This document shows, in pieces, positions 1-8,378 of a stretch of 64,000 nucleotides of DNA. The notes under the pieces are model-generated. The model was not told the origin of the DNA, made no database searches, and was given only the letters and a program-made list of their open reading frames with translations. The translations under genes and the position numbers were made by a program. How positions within the stretch are numbered: the first letter of the stretch is position 1; every line of letters begins with the position of its first letter. Origin of the DNA: Faecalicoccus acidiformans (GTDB taxonomy: Bacteria > Bacillota_I > Bacilli_A > Erysipelotrichales > Erysipelotrichaceae); contig NZ_JACHHD010000006.1 in NCBI RefSeq assembly GCF_014202635.1, positions 1 through 64,000 of the forward strand. Reading direction: 5' to 3'.

Positions 1-4
1 AAAA

Positions 5-77
5 GGGGTCAATTCACAGACCCCTAAAATGGTCCCCTAGATTGACCCCTAAATAGACCCCCAAATTGAAGACCCCT
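5..77. repeat. GACCCCT short direct-repeat cluster
   Basis: GACCCCT or a one-base variant occurs at about 19, 32, 44, 56 and 71, spaced 12 to 15 bases apart and separated by A/T-rich spacers. A reverse-complement copy (GGGGTC) lies at 5-10 and can pair with any of them. The rest of 1-201 holds no gene that I can support; a promoter for the gene at 202 probably lies in its second half. The function is unknown, and the left window edge cuts the context. Confidence 0.6.
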
Positions 78-201
78 AATTATTTTGGATACCCGCTTTT
101 TTGTCTTTTTTAGTACGAGAATTCTCAAAACTACCTTCTTATTTACAAAATATATGTTTTAGGGTATTCTGTAAACAGACATTTTAGCATGGAGAGAGAG
201 T

Positions 202-861
202 ATGGGATATATTATAGCGACGGTATTGGTGGCTCTTTGTCTGATAGCGGTACCGTATTATTTAAGAAAACGAACTTGGACTAATTTGAACCAAGAGATC
301 ATGGAAGAAGATTTCGATACTTTTTATTATACGTTAGATTCTTTTAAGTGTAAGATGAGCATGAGTGCTTTTGAACGTGAAAACATGCGATTAAGCGGAT
401 ATATTGCGCAAAATCGTAAGGATGATGTTGAAGAGCAATTGAATATGATGTTGAATATGCGCATCAAAAAACAGCAAAAGTTAGCGCTGTACCAGCGTGC
501 ATTTTATTACTATATCGGACTAGGCCGAGCCAAGAAAACGCGCGATATGATCGATTTGGTGCAAAGTATCGACCCGAGTGCATCCCAAGATCTGGAGATT
601 CAATATAGTATCCTGATCAAAAGAGAAAGCAGGTACATTCAAGAGATTCAAGATCGCATTGATCGCTTATGGGATGGCAAGTCTGAAATGGATCCTTCTA
701 AAGAGATGGCCGTTGGAACTTTGGAGTATTTGCTTGGTCTTCAATACTCTTATAATAACGACATCGATAATATGAATCGTGTTTTTGATCTGGCTTTAAA
801 GCATTGTGCCGGAACGCCATACGAAGAATCTATCTTAAAAATCAAGAAACAAAAAGCATAG
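202..861 (+). CDS. Membrane-anchored helical protein of unknown function
   Basis: The 219-residue protein begins with one hydrophobic segment (about residues 3-20, followed by RKR), so it is probably anchored with an N-terminal membrane helix and a cytoplasmic body. The rest is predicted mostly alpha-helical and charged, with an alternating pattern that recalls TPR-like repeats, but no diagnostic motif is visible. The start has a purine-rich ribosome site (GGAGAGAGAG) directly upstream. The malic enzyme gene follows 38 bases after its stop, so the two may be co-transcribed. I do not recognise the family, and no function is assigned. Confidence 0.75.
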   Translation: MGYIIATVLVALCLIAVPYYLRKRTWTNLNQEIMEEDFDTFYYTLDSFKCKMSMSAFERENMRLSGYIAQNRKDDVEEQLNMMLNMRIKKQQKLALYQRAFYYYIGLGRAKKTRDMIDLVQSIDPSASQDLEIQYSILIKRESRYIQEIQDRIDRLWDGKSEMDPSKEMAVGTLEYLLGLQYSYNNDIDNMNRVFDLALKHCAGTPYEESILKIKKQKA

Positions 862-899
862 AGCATTCTATGTTTTTTCTATTTCAGGAGGGAGAAAAT

Positions 900-2072
900 A
901 TGGATTACGCAAAAGAAGCATTACGTTATCATGCAGAATGGAACGGAAAGTTGGAAACGGTACCTAAAATGCCGATCCAGAATCGAGATGATCTTTCCAT
1001 AGCGTATACGCCCGGGGTGGCAGCTCCTTGTTTAGAGATCCAAAAAGATCCCAAGCTTTCGTATACCTACACCGGAAGAGGCCATACGATTGCGGTGATC
1101 AGCGATGGAAGTGCTATTCTGGGATTGGGAAATATTGGTCCGGAAGCAGGGATGCCTGTCATGGAAGGAAAATGTGTTCTTTTTAAAGCCCTTAGCGGAT
1201 TGGATGCCATTCCTTTGTGCCTGAATACTCAAGATACCGATGAACTGGTGCAGATCATATCTTCTTTGGAACCTAGTTTTGGAGGAATCAATTTGGAAGA
1301 TATCGCAGCGCCTCGTTGTTTTGAAGTGGAGAAACGACTGCAGGAGAAAATGCAGATCCCGGTATTCCATGATGATCAGCATGGTACGGCTATTGTAGTC
1401 AGCTCCGCTATCGTCAACGCGCTTCGGTTAGTGAAAAAAGAGAATCCGAATATTGTGATCAACGGGGCTGGAAGTGCTGGTTGTGCAATCGCCCGATTAT
1501 TGCTGGATCTGGAGTTGGGCAATGTGATCTTAGTGGATAAACAAGGAATCTTGGAGAAGAACATGGAGCTGACAAGCGGACAAAGAGCGTTGATCGATCG
1601 CTTGAATATTCATCATCGGACAGGCACTTTGGCTGATGCACTAAAAAATGCCGATGTTTTCATTGGCGTCAGCGCAGGGCATATCGTTTCGAAAGAAATG
1701 ATTCAAAGCATGAATGAAAAAGCGATCGTATTTGCCATGGCAAATCCGATTCCGGAAATTGAACCAGAAGATGCCAAGGAAGCCGGAGCATATGTAGTCG
1801 GAACAGGACGAAGTGATCATCCAAATCAAATCAACAATCTTTTGGCTTTCCCAGGGATCTTTAAAGGTGCCTTGGATGCACAGGCTACAAAGATCAATGA
1901 CGAGATGAAAAAGGCGGCGGTATTTGCGATTGCTTCCTTGATTTCCGAGGAAGAACTGTCCCCGGATAATATTATAGTTTCAGCCTTAGATCCTCGAGTT
2001 GTCCCTGCTGTATCAAAAGCTGTCCAGCAGGCAGCGAAAGATTCTGGCGTGATCAGAAAGTGGGATCGGTAA
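900..2072 (+). CDS. NAD(P)-dependent malic enzyme
   Basis: This enzyme catalyses oxidative decarboxylation of malate to pyruvate in the cytoplasm. The product of 390 residues matches the short bacterial malic enzymes. Visible signatures are YTPGVAAPCLEI (about residue 36), LGLGNIGP, the catalytic and metal-binding stretch NLEDIAAPRCFEVE, FHDDQHGTA, the dinucleotide-binding GAGSAGCAIARLL and the C-terminal GTGRSDHPNQINN. The open frame extends upstream to 804, but the ATG at 900 is preceded by AGGAGGGAGAAA and gives the normal N-terminus, so I use it. The stop overlaps the next start (TAATG). Cofactor preference cannot be read from the sequence alone. Confidence 0.95.
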   Translation: MDYAKEALRYHAEWNGKLETVPKMPIQNRDDLSIAYTPGVAAPCLEIQKDPKLSYTYTGRGHTIAVISDGSAILGLGNIGPEAGMPVMEGKCVLFKALSGLDAIPLCLNTQDTDELVQIISSLEPSFGGINLEDIAAPRCFEVEKRLQEKMQIPVFHDDQHGTAIVVSSAIVNALRLVKKENPNIVINGAGSAGCAIARLLLDLELGNVILVDKQGILEKNMELTSGQRALIDRLNIHHRTGTLADALKNADVFIGVSAGHIVSKEMIQSMNEKAIVFAMANPIPEIEPEDAKEAGAYVVGTGRSDHPNQINNLLAFPGIFKGALDAQATKINDEMKKAAVFAIASLISEEELSPDNIIVSALDPRVVPAVSKAVQQAAKDSGVIRKWDR

Positions 2073-2923
2073 TGGTCAAGGCAGGCTTAGTTTGCGAAGG
2101 CGGAGGAACCAAAGCGGCTTATTCTGCTGGAGTGTTACATTGTTTTCTAGATTATAAAATATATTTACCTTACTGTGTGGGGATCTCAGCTGGCAGTGAG
2201 ATCTTGTTGAGTTATACATCTCGCCAAACGGAACGCCTAAAAGTAACTGGAATCGATGCGCCTTGTCAAAAAGGGGTCGTGGGATTGCGACCGCTTCTGA
2301 AGGAGGGCAGCATATTCGGTATTGAAGCGACCAATGATTTTATTGAGAGTCGGGAACCGCTGGATTTCAAAGCTCTGAATCAAAGCAGTACCAAAATGGA
2401 AATTGGCCTGTATAATATGGAGACTCATCAAGTAGAGTATTATGACCAAAGTTTTGTTGATCCTGAACAGACGATGATCAAAGCAAGCTGTGCTCTTTTG
2501 ATCTTGTGTAAACCTTATCAGTTTCAAGGAATCAAATATATGGATGCAGGGCTGATCGATATGATCAGCATCCACCAAAGCATTCGTCAAGGAAATCAGA
2601 AACATATCGTGGTATCGACTAAAGAAGAGGGTTATGTACGTAAGCCGGCTCCGAAATACCAGTTGGCTTTATCTAATATAATGTATCGCGATCCTGAAAT
2701 CACAGCGGCTTTGAAAAAAAGGCATGAACGCTATAATGAGCAGTGGGAAACGATTCATGAGTTAGAATCTCAAAATAAAGCCTTAGTTCTTCGCCCTCAT
2801 CAGGATTTGGGGGTAACTCGTTATACGACGGATCCTAAAAAGCTGAAACCATGGTATCAGCTGGGATACGATGAAACCAAGGCTAGACTTCCAGAAATCA
2901 AAGAATTTTTAGAAATCGAGTGA
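2072..2923 (+). CDS. Patatin-like phospholipase family protein
   Basis: The 283-residue protein is a cytoplasmic patatin-family serine lipase/esterase. It shows the oxyanion-hole glycines EGGGTKAAYSAG at the N-terminus, the nucleophile elbow GISAG (the serine in GxSxG) near residue 40, and the dyad aspartate in MDAGLID about residue 160. The start ATG at 2072 shares its A with the malic-enzyme stop codon (TAATG), suggesting translational coupling; a GTG at 2060 is possible but less likely. The physiological substrate is unknown. The stop codon lies inside the terminator hairpin, an unusually compact 3' end. Confidence 0.9.
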   Translation: MVKAGLVCEGGGTKAAYSAGVLHCFLDYKIYLPYCVGISAGSEILLSYTSRQTERLKVTGIDAPCQKGVVGLRPLLKEGSIFGIEATNDFIESREPLDFKALNQSSTKMEIGLYNMETHQVEYYDQSFVDPEQTMIKASCALLILCKPYQFQGIKYMDAGLIDMISIHQSIRQGNQKHIVVSTKEEGYVRKPAPKYQLALSNIMYRDPEITAALKKRHERYNEQWETIHELESQNKALVLRPHQDLGVTRYTTDPKKLKPWYQLGYDETKARLPEIKEFLEIE

Positions 2924-2938
2924 AAACTCGGTTTTTTT
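2917..2938 (+). terminator. Rho-independent terminator after the patatin-like gene
   Basis: CGAGT-GAAA-ACTCG followed by GTTTTTTT. The stem begins inside the last codons of the lipase gene, and the T run leads directly into the next promoter. Confidence 0.85.
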
Positions 2939-2941
2939 GTT

Positions 2942-2954
2942 TATAATAATCGTA
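2942..2954 (+). promoter_or_regulatory. Probable leaderless promoter of the HAD gene
   Basis: A consensus TATAAT at 2942-2947 ends only 6 bases before the ATG at 2954. No Shine-Dalgarno sequence fits in between, so transcription should start at or next to the start codon. No good -35 is visible. Confidence 0.55.
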
Positions 2955-3727
2955 TGGCGGTAGGTTATTTTTTTGATCTTGATGGAACACTGTATACCCA
3001 TCGAACACACGATGTATCTTCAAATACCATCAAAGCTTTGAATATTTTAAAAGAGAAAGGAAATCGGGTTTTTCTGGCAACCAGCAGAACCATGGCAGAA
3101 TTAGATCATTTACCAAGCTCTTTGCGGCAATTTCCTTTCGATGGACGCATTTTAGAAGGAGGTGCTCGAATTCTTGATAAAGAAGGCAATGATCTTTTTA
3201 AAGTGAAGATTCCTTCTTCCAGCATGAAGCAGATCCAGGATCTTTGTCAAAGGCATGGATGGATATGGCGCTACAGCAATTCTTTTGGAAATTTTTGGGC
3301 GGTTTTGCCTACGGTGTCAGCACATCATGCGTATTTTAAGCTTTACCTATGTGCACCTACTTATGCCCCTTATACCAATCAGGAAGTGTTGAATGTTTTG
3401 ATCTTTTTGAATGATCCTTCAAATGTAGAGATGATCAAGAGAGGTGTGAAGGACTGCAGCTTTGTGGATTTTCGACATGCGGTTGAAATTCGTGAAAAAA
3501 GTGTTGATAAGATCAATGGCGTCAATTGGTGCAAGAAAGCTTTTGATTTGAGTGAGATCTATTGTTTTGGAGATGGTGAAAATGATATTGACATGCTCAA
3601 GGGTGCCGATCATGGACTTTGTATGGGAAATGGACATCCGCGTCTGAAAGCTGTAGCGGATGAAGTGATAAAAAGTGTGGATCAAGATGGAGTCTACCAG
3701 TATCTTAAAATGAATCAGTTGATTTAG
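2954..3727 (+). CDS. Cof-type HAD-superfamily phosphatase
   Basis: The 257-residue cytoplasmic hydrolase has the HAD motifs in order: FDLDGTLYTH (motif I, residues 6-15), LATSRT (motif II threonine/serine), a conserved lysine near VDKINGV (motif III) and FGDGENDIDMLK (motif IV). It belongs to the Cof/IIB group with a cap domain between motifs II and III, a group that typically dephosphorylates sugar phosphates or other small phosphoesters. The substrate cannot be predicted. No ribosome site precedes the ATG, consistent with a leaderless message. The aldose-epimerase-like gene follows 12 bases later and is probably in the same operon. Confidence 0.92.
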   Translation: MAVGYFFDLDGTLYTHRTHDVSSNTIKALNILKEKGNRVFLATSRTMAELDHLPSSLRQFPFDGRILEGGARILDKEGNDLFKVKIPSSSMKQIQDLCQRHGWIWRYSNSFGNFWAVLPTVSAHHAYFKLYLCAPTYAPYTNQEVLNVLIFLNDPSNVEMIKRGVKDCSFVDFRHAVEIREKSVDKINGVNWCKKAFDLSEIYCFGDGENDIDMLKGADHGLCMGNGHPRLKAVADEVIKSVDQDGVYQYLKMNQLI

Positions 3728-3739
3728 GAGGAGTACAAA

Positions 3740-4594
3740 ATGGAATATGTATTGGAAAATGAACACGTTCGTTTAGAATGTATGGAACAAGCTGGTCAGA
3801 TGAAACACTTTATAGATAAAGATCGAAATGTGGAGCTTCTTTATCAAGGTGATCAGGGATGGTCAGGAAGAAATCCTTCTTTGTTTCCAATTGTAGGAAA
3901 CACTTGGACAAAAGATTATAAAATTGATGGAAAAACATATGCGATGAAAAATCATGGGTTGATTCGTTATGCTGATTTGAAAGGAAAACAAGAAAGGGAT
4001 GCGATTCTCTTTACTTTTGATTCCAATGAAGATACAAAAGCGCAATATCCCTTTGATTTCCACTATGAAATGAGATATACCCTGGAACAAAAAACATGCA
4101 AGATCCACTATTCGATCACAAATACGGGAGTGAGAACCATGCCTTTTACTTTTGGCTTGCATCCTGCCTTTCGCATTCCTCAAAAACCAGGAGAAGTGTT
4201 TGAGGACTATTCTTTTGTTTTTGAAAAGGAAGAGCATGCTAAACAGATGCTGATCGATCGTCAGCCGCATGAATTAAAGGATGTGACTTTTAAAGAGTGG
4301 AAGCTGAGTTATGAAGAGATTTATCAAGCTTTGACGATTATCTACCAAGATCTGCAGTCAAAATATCTGACAGTTTGTTACAAGGGAGAACCAAGAATCC
4401 GGTTCCATTTTGACGGATTTCCTTATCTTGCCATTTGGACACATGAAAAGAAATCCGATTTTATCTGTATCGAACCTTGGTATGGTCATGCGGATTTTGA
4501 ACCTGGCCATGATGACTTCTATACACGTGAAGGGACGATGTGCTTGGAACCAGGCGAAACTTTTGAAACAGAGTATTCTTATGAAGCATTATAA
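3740..4594 (+). CDS. Aldose 1-epimerase (LacX-like) family protein
   Basis: The 284-residue protein has the galactose-mutarotase-like beta-sandwich signatures of the LacX subgroup: NPSLFPIVG (residues 45-53), the histidine in NHGLIR, FGLHPAFRIP with the second catalytic-site histidine, and CIEPWYGHADF near the C-terminus with a conserved glutamate region. The presumed role is anomer interconversion of a sugar or sugar phosphate in the cytoplasm. The ribosome site AGGAGGA lies 7 bases before the ATG. The spacing of 12 bases from the HAD phosphatase suggests a small sugar-handling operon, but the substrate is unknown. Confidence 0.9.
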   Translation: MEYVLENEHVRLECMEQAGQMKHFIDKDRNVELLYQGDQGWSGRNPSLFPIVGNTWTKDYKIDGKTYAMKNHGLIRYADLKGKQERDAILFTFDSNEDTKAQYPFDFHYEMRYTLEQKTCKIHYSITNTGVRTMPFTFGLHPAFRIPQKPGEVFEDYSFVFEKEEHAKQMLIDRQPHELKDVTFKEWKLSYEEIYQALTIIYQDLQSKYLTVCYKGEPRIRFHFDGFPYLAIWTHEKKSDFICIEPWYGHADFEPGHDDFYTREGTMCLEPGETFETEYSYEAL

Positions 4595-4595
4595 A

Positions 4596-4618
4596 AACGC
4601 GGTTATCCCGCGTTTTTT
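4596..4618. terminator. Bidirectional terminator between convergent genes
   Basis: ACGCGG-GTTATC-CCGCGT type stem with A and T runs on the two sides. It serves the epimerase-like gene on the plus strand and overlaps the stop of the membrane-protein gene on the minus strand. Confidence 0.85.
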
Positions 4619-5166
4619 CTTGCTTTGACTCTGACAAGGACGACGATTTGAAAGATCGCGTAAGCGATACATAGTGCTAGAACTGCCCAGCTGGCAATAA
4701 TATAAAGGCCTTGATAATTAGAATAATAACTGTTATAAACAATCAAAGCTCCTAACAGAAGATAAAGAATCGTTTTCAGAACGATTTTTTCGGTGCCCTG
4801 GGCTTCAAAATTAGCATAGTAATCTTTATAGGTTTTTGGCTGGAACTTCTTTACCGGTTGTTCGGTCTGCAAAAATTTATAAAACTTCCATTCCAGAAAT
4901 AACCATACTAAAACAGAAATCGCAATAGATACCCAGAAAGGGACGCCAAACCATTCATTTAATAAAGTAAATAAAACGACGAATACGGAAATCGCCAAGA
5001 TATATCGCTTTCGATATAATTCAAACGTTCTATAATCATAAGTGGGAATATAAACCGCTTGTTTTAAAAATGGATGTTTATAGATCGTTCGATTTTTTTC
5101 ATCCTGATATAAGTTGAGTCCAACAGGAGCTGTGATTTCCTGTTTGACTTTTGAATTTCTTGCCAT
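4603..5166 (-). CDS. Small integral membrane protein, unknown function
   Basis: The 187-residue protein has four hydrophobic segments in two pairs: about residues 54-70 and 74-92, then about 130-147 and 150-177, separated by a basic/acidic loop containing KTYKDYYANFE. The N-terminal 50 residues are polar and the C-terminus is basic (RVKARKNAG). It carries no motif I can assign. The ATG at 5166 is preceded, on the coding strand, by GAGGGAAG at suitable spacing. It is convergent with the epimerase gene and divergent from agaS, so it is probably a single-gene unit. Confidence 0.8.
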   Translation of the reverse strand: MARNSKVKQEITAPVGLNLYQDEKNRTIYKHPFLKQAVYIPTYDYRTFELYRKRYILAISVFVVLFTLLNEWFGVPFWVSIAISVLVWLFLEWKFYKFLQTEQPVKKFQPKTYKDYYANFEAQGTEKIVLKTILYLLLGALIVYNSYYSNYQGLYIIASWAVLALCIAYAIFQIVVLVRVKARKNAG

Positions 5167-5299
5167 AAATCTTCCCTCGTTTCTAGGGGTTATTATAAAA
5201 GAAAGCGCAAAAGATTACAAATTCTATCGAAAAAAGACAACAAATTTGCATATTTTAACCAGAAATGAACATATAAATTTAAAAAGTTAAAAATAAAGG

Positions 5300-5330
5300 T
5301 ATAATAAAAAGTACAAGGGAAGCGATTTCA
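5300..5330 (+). promoter_or_regulatory. agaS promoter with downstream cre-like site
   Basis: TATAAT at 5300-5305 is followed by AGGGAAGCGATTTCA at 5316-5330. This matches the CcpA cre consensus WTGNAANCGNWNNCW at all defined positions but one. A site just downstream of the transcription start would act as a roadblock, as is known for some cre elements. The regulator itself is not in the window. Confidence 0.5.
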
Positions 5331-5345
5331 GAGGAGGAAAAAAGC

Positions 5346-6521
5346 ATGTTAGGAAAAGACAAAAATACTTGGGCAGATCTGACTGCAACCTATACAGCAC
5401 AAGAGATCTACCAGCAGCCAAACACTTGGGCTAAAACGATCGCACAAATTAAAGCAGAAAAAGAGGATTTGAAAAAGTTCCTCGATCCAATCTTGAATGC
5501 CGGAGACATTGAGATCATTTTTGCAGGTGGTGGAACGAGTGAATATGTGGGAAACGCGGTGTATTCTTATGTAAACCGTTATACGGACTTCCATGCCAGC
5601 AGCTATGCTTCTACCGATATCGTAGAAACACCAGAAAACTATCTTTCTCGTAACAAAAAGACTTTATTGATCAACTTTGCACGTTCTGGAAATTCACCGG
5701 AAAGCGTGGGTAGTGTACAAATGGCAGAAGAGATCTGTAAAGAAAATGTATATCATTTGTTCATTACTTGTAACAAAGACGGTGCTTTATCACATTTGGC
5801 AGAAAAAATGGATAATGCTTACTGCATCAATTTGACTCCAGAAACTCATGACCAGAGTTTTGCGATGACATCCAGTTTCTCTAATATGTATCTGGCAAGC
5901 GTTCTGTGCTTCCGCTTGGATGCTTTAGATGAAATGGAAGCAACTATGAAATCTGTCATCGAACAAGGACAGGTGTTCTTAGATGAAGGATATACTAAAG
6001 TTGTTGATCTGATCAATGATTTCTATTATGACCGTCTGATTTATTTAGGAGCAAACTGCTTGAAAGGTGTTGCTCAAGAAAGTCAGTTGAAAACTTGTGA
6101 ATTAACGGCTGGTCAAGTAACAACATTCTTTGACAGTCCATTAGGTTTCCGTCACGGACCAAAATCCGTAATCAATGACCAGGCATTGACGGTTGTTTAC
6201 ATTTCAGATGATCCATACCAGAGACAGTATGAATACGATCTTGTGAAAGAAATGAGCGGACAGCGAAAGAAAAATCGTATCTTGGCAGTAGCTGGTCATG
6301 ATTATCCAGAGATTCGTGAACTGGTAGATACTTATATCAGTTTTGATCTGGATGCACCAAAAGACAATATCTTCTTGGGTCTTGACTATATCTTGGTCGC
6401 TCAAGTATTGGGATTGTATAAATCCATTTCAATGAACTGTACACCGGATAATCCATGTCCAACAGGAGAAGTAAACCGTGTTGTTCAGGGGGTAACGATT
6501 TACCCATACACTGCAAAGTAG
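5346..6521 (+). CDS. agaS: AgaS-type SIS-domain sugar-phosphate isomerase/deaminase
   Basis: The 391-residue protein contains two SIS (sugar isomerase) domains, recognisable from FAGGGTSEYVGNAVY (residues 59-73), NFARSGNSPES (about 109-119) and DSPLGFRHGPKSVI (about 262-275). The length and motifs fit AgaS, the galactosamine-6-phosphate deaminase/isomerase that yields tagatose 6-phosphate; a glucosamine- or other aminosugar-specific relative is possible. AGGAGG precedes the ATG. A PTS EIIA gene begins 11 bases after its stop, and PTS EIIB/C/D lie just beyond the AraC gene, so uptake of N-acetylgalactosamine, galactosamine or a similar sugar is likely. Confidence 0.88.
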   Translation: MLGKDKNTWADLTATYTAQEIYQQPNTWAKTIAQIKAEKEDLKKFLDPILNAGDIEIIFAGGGTSEYVGNAVYSYVNRYTDFHASSYASTDIVETPENYLSRNKKTLLINFARSGNSPESVGSVQMAEEICKENVYHLFITCNKDGALSHLAEKMDNAYCINLTPETHDQSFAMTSSFSNMYLASVLCFRLDALDEMEATMKSVIEQGQVFLDEGYTKVVDLINDFYYDRLIYLGANCLKGVAQESQLKTCELTAGQVTTFFDSPLGFRHGPKSVINDQALTVVYISDDPYQRQYEYDLVKEMSGQRKKNRILAVAGHDYPEIRELVDTYISFDLDAPKDNIFLGLDYILVAQVLGLYKSISMNCTPDNPCPTGEVNRVVQGVTIYPYTAK

Positions 6522-6532
6522 GAGGAAAAACG

Positions 6533-6961
6533 ATGATTGGATTGATTGTAACAGGACACGGACATTTTGCTTCGGGACTGACAAGCAGTCTAAAGCTGAT
6601 TGCCGGAGAACCTCAAAATTATGTAGCTGTTGATTTTGAAGAAACGGATTCAACAGATGATTTGGCAAAAAAACTCACAGAAGCTATGGATTCTCTTTCA
6701 GAATGCAAAGAAATTCTGGTTTTAAGTGATTTAGCAGGTGGTTCACCTTTCAAAACGAGCGTGGAAATCGGATTCCCTCGCGGAAATGTTGAAGTCATTG
6801 CCGGAACGAACTTAGGAATGTTGGTTGAGATCAATTTAACAAGAACTTTCTCTGAAAGTGTAAAAGATCTTGCGGAATCTGCTGTAAACGTTGGCAAGGA
6901 TCAAGTCGTTCGCTTCGTTTACAAACCAGTTGAAAAGATCGAAGTATCTGACGGAATCTAA
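6533..6961 (+). CDS. PTS mannose-family EIIA component
   Basis: The 142-residue soluble protein is a man-type EIIA domain: the N-terminus MIGLIVTGHGHFASG carries the phosphorylated histidine (His9), and LSDLAGGSPFKTS lies about residues 65-77. It passes phosphate from HPr to EIIB during sugar uptake. The long open frame starts at 6455, but the ATG at 6533 has AGGAGGAAAA upstream and starts at the expected first strand. It forms an operon with agaS, whereas its partner EIIB/EIIC/EIID genes are in a separate unit beyond the oppositely oriented AraC gene, an unusual split. Confidence 0.93.
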   Translation: MIGLIVTGHGHFASGLTSSLKLIAGEPQNYVAVDFEETDSTDDLAKKLTEAMDSLSECKEILVLSDLAGGSPFKTSVEIGFPRGNVEVIAGTNLGMLVEINLTRTFSESVKDLAESAVNVGKDQVVRFVYKPVEKIEVSDGI

Positions 6962-6970
6962 ATCGTATAA

Positions 6971-7000
6971 AAATAAGCGAGCATATGGCTCGCTTATTTT
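6971..7000. terminator. Strong bidirectional terminator
   Basis: A perfect 12-bp stem AAATAAGCGAGC / GCTCGCTTATTT with a 5-base loop, flanked by A and T runs. It separates the EIIA gene from the convergent AraC-family gene, whose stop lies at its edge. Confidence 0.9.
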
Positions 7001-8159
7001 ATTGGTTGATCGATTTTGCGTAATCTGTAGGGGACATGCCGTACTGCAATTTGAATTTACGTGAAAAATAATGAATTGAAGTAAAACCAAGCATGTCAGA
7101 GATCTCAGATATCGTATATTTATGTTCCTGAATCAGCAATTTAGCTTGATTGAGTTTCAAATTAGAAATGTAGTGTTTTGGCGTAATGTTGATATTTGAA
7201 CGAAATAGTGTTTGTAGACTGCTTCGTGAGATCGAGAATTTTTGACAGAGGTCTTCCACAGTAAATGCGGTAAAGAGGTTGTTGTGGATGAAGACCAGAA
7301 TCTCATTGAGCAGTGTATTTTCATAATGTTCCTGCATCGGGTTGATATTAGATTCTTCGTCGCTCTTGGTGTCAAACTGATACAGCAAGATCAACACTTC
7401 TTTAAGATAAAGCAAAGCTAATTCTTCACTGAGATATTCTTTGGATTGAATAGCTTTCATAAAAGCGGACAACACATTGTAGATATCTTTTCGAGTTTTA
7501 AAAACACGGTTCATTAAAGAGGCGTCCATATCATTCTTCATATCAAAAGTAATTGTTAGATAAGAACAAGTGCTGTGTTCGTCTGTGCTCTGGGTGTGGA
7601 ATTGTCCAGGATAATAAATGATCAGATCGTATTTATTCAATTGATAAGGCTTGCCATCGATCGTCATATGAAGGGAACCGTGGTCAATGTATGTCAGTTC
7701 ATAAAAGTCATGGCTTTCTCCGGGAAAATCATAATTCGATTTTCGAACTTGATAAAAACAAGTTAAGATTTCTTTTAAATCGATTTTGGAGACGATTCGC
7801 TCATAGATATAAGGCACTTTCATCTTTTTTTGATTTAAGCCGGTAGGGGCATAAGCAATATGGATCTTGCTTGTGTTGGAAATTGATACAAAATTAAAAT
7901 AAACCCCTGGGTTTAAACGGATGACACGGTGAATAACAAATTCACTGTAGTTGATTCCATCTTTGCTGACAACCAGCATTACGATTCCGCTTTGGCAAGA
8001 TAAATAAACAGAGGTGCTGGAATAATAATAGGAGTCGAAGCTTTTATTGTCGATTTGAATCGTATTGGAAATGGTGGCACTGTTTTGCCCGGCGCTTTTC
8101 ATATCATAAAAGACACTTCCGAAGGTTTGGAATAAATAATTTGTTGTTCTTTTTAGCAT
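6999..8159 (-). CDS. AraC-family transcriptional regulator
   Basis: The 386-residue protein ends in a typical AraC/XylS double helix-turn-helix: FTVEDLCQKFSISRSSLQ and ISEISDMLGFTSIHYFSRKF about residues 305-380, finishing with the GMSP-DYAKS signature. A cupin-like sensing domain with HDFYELTYIDHGSLHM occupies the middle. The first about 120 residues form an extra beta-rich region not present in ordinary 290-residue members. I chose ATG 8159, which has AGGAGAG upstream on its strand, rather than the open-frame start at 8186. It is divergent from the PTS EIIB-C-D operon, which it most likely activates in response to a sugar ligand. Confidence 0.92.
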   Translation of the reverse strand: MLKRTTNYLFQTFGSVFYDMKSAGQNSATISNTIQIDNKSFDSYYYSSTSVYLSCQSGIVMLVVSKDGINYSEFVIHRVIRLNPGVYFNFVSISNTSKIHIAYAPTGLNQKKMKVPYIYERIVSKIDLKEILTCFYQVRKSNYDFPGESHDFYELTYIDHGSLHMTIDGKPYQLNKYDLIIYYPGQFHTQSTDEHSTCSYLTITFDMKNDMDASLMNRVFKTRKDIYNVLSAFMKAIQSKEYLSEELALLYLKEVLILLYQFDTKSDEESNINPMQEHYENTLLNEILVFIHNNLFTAFTVEDLCQKFSISRSSLQTLFRSNINITPKHYISNLKLNQAKLLIQEHKYTISEISDMLGFTSIHYFSRKFKLQYGMSPTDYAKSINQ

Positions 8160-8184
8160 GAAAACTCTCCTTTTTTTTAAAATC

Positions 8185-8291
8185 AATCACAATGTGGGTT
8201 AAAAATGAATAGAATGAAGTGAATTTTTAAGAAAATTAACTTTAAAAATCATCTTCTCTATTAAAAAGTATAAACAACTAATCAAAATGTG
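8185..8291 (+). promoter_or_regulatory. Paired AATCANAATGTG sites, candidate AraC-type operators
   Basis: AATCACAATGTG at 8185-8196 and AATCAAAATGTG at 8280-8291 are direct repeats 95 bases apart. The second one ends just before the -35 region of the PTS promoter, which itself has no recognisable -35 hexamer. The first lies at the 5' end of the AraC gene. This arrangement fits activation of the PTS operon plus autoregulation by the divergent AraC protein; this role is inferred. Confidence 0.45.
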
Positions 8292-8315
8292 TAAAGGGAA
8301 AAATCATTCTCATAG

Positions 8316-8359
8316 TATAATGATACCAGATAGATTTCCGTGGAAAGAAAGCGCTATCA
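8316..8359 (+). promoter_or_regulatory. PTS EIIBCD promoter -10 and cre-like site
   Basis: TATAAT at 8316-8321 is followed by AAGAAAGCGCTATCA at 8345-8359, which differs from the cre consensus at one defined position. As at agaS, the site lies downstream of the predicted transcription start. Confidence 0.5.
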
Positions 8360-8378
8360 TTCAGAAAGGAGAGAGAAT

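Noticed and set aside
1-201. CRISPR interpretation of the GACCCCT repeats
   Set aside because: The repeat unit is only 7 bases and the spacers 5 to 8 bases, far below CRISPR dimensions; no cas gene is present.
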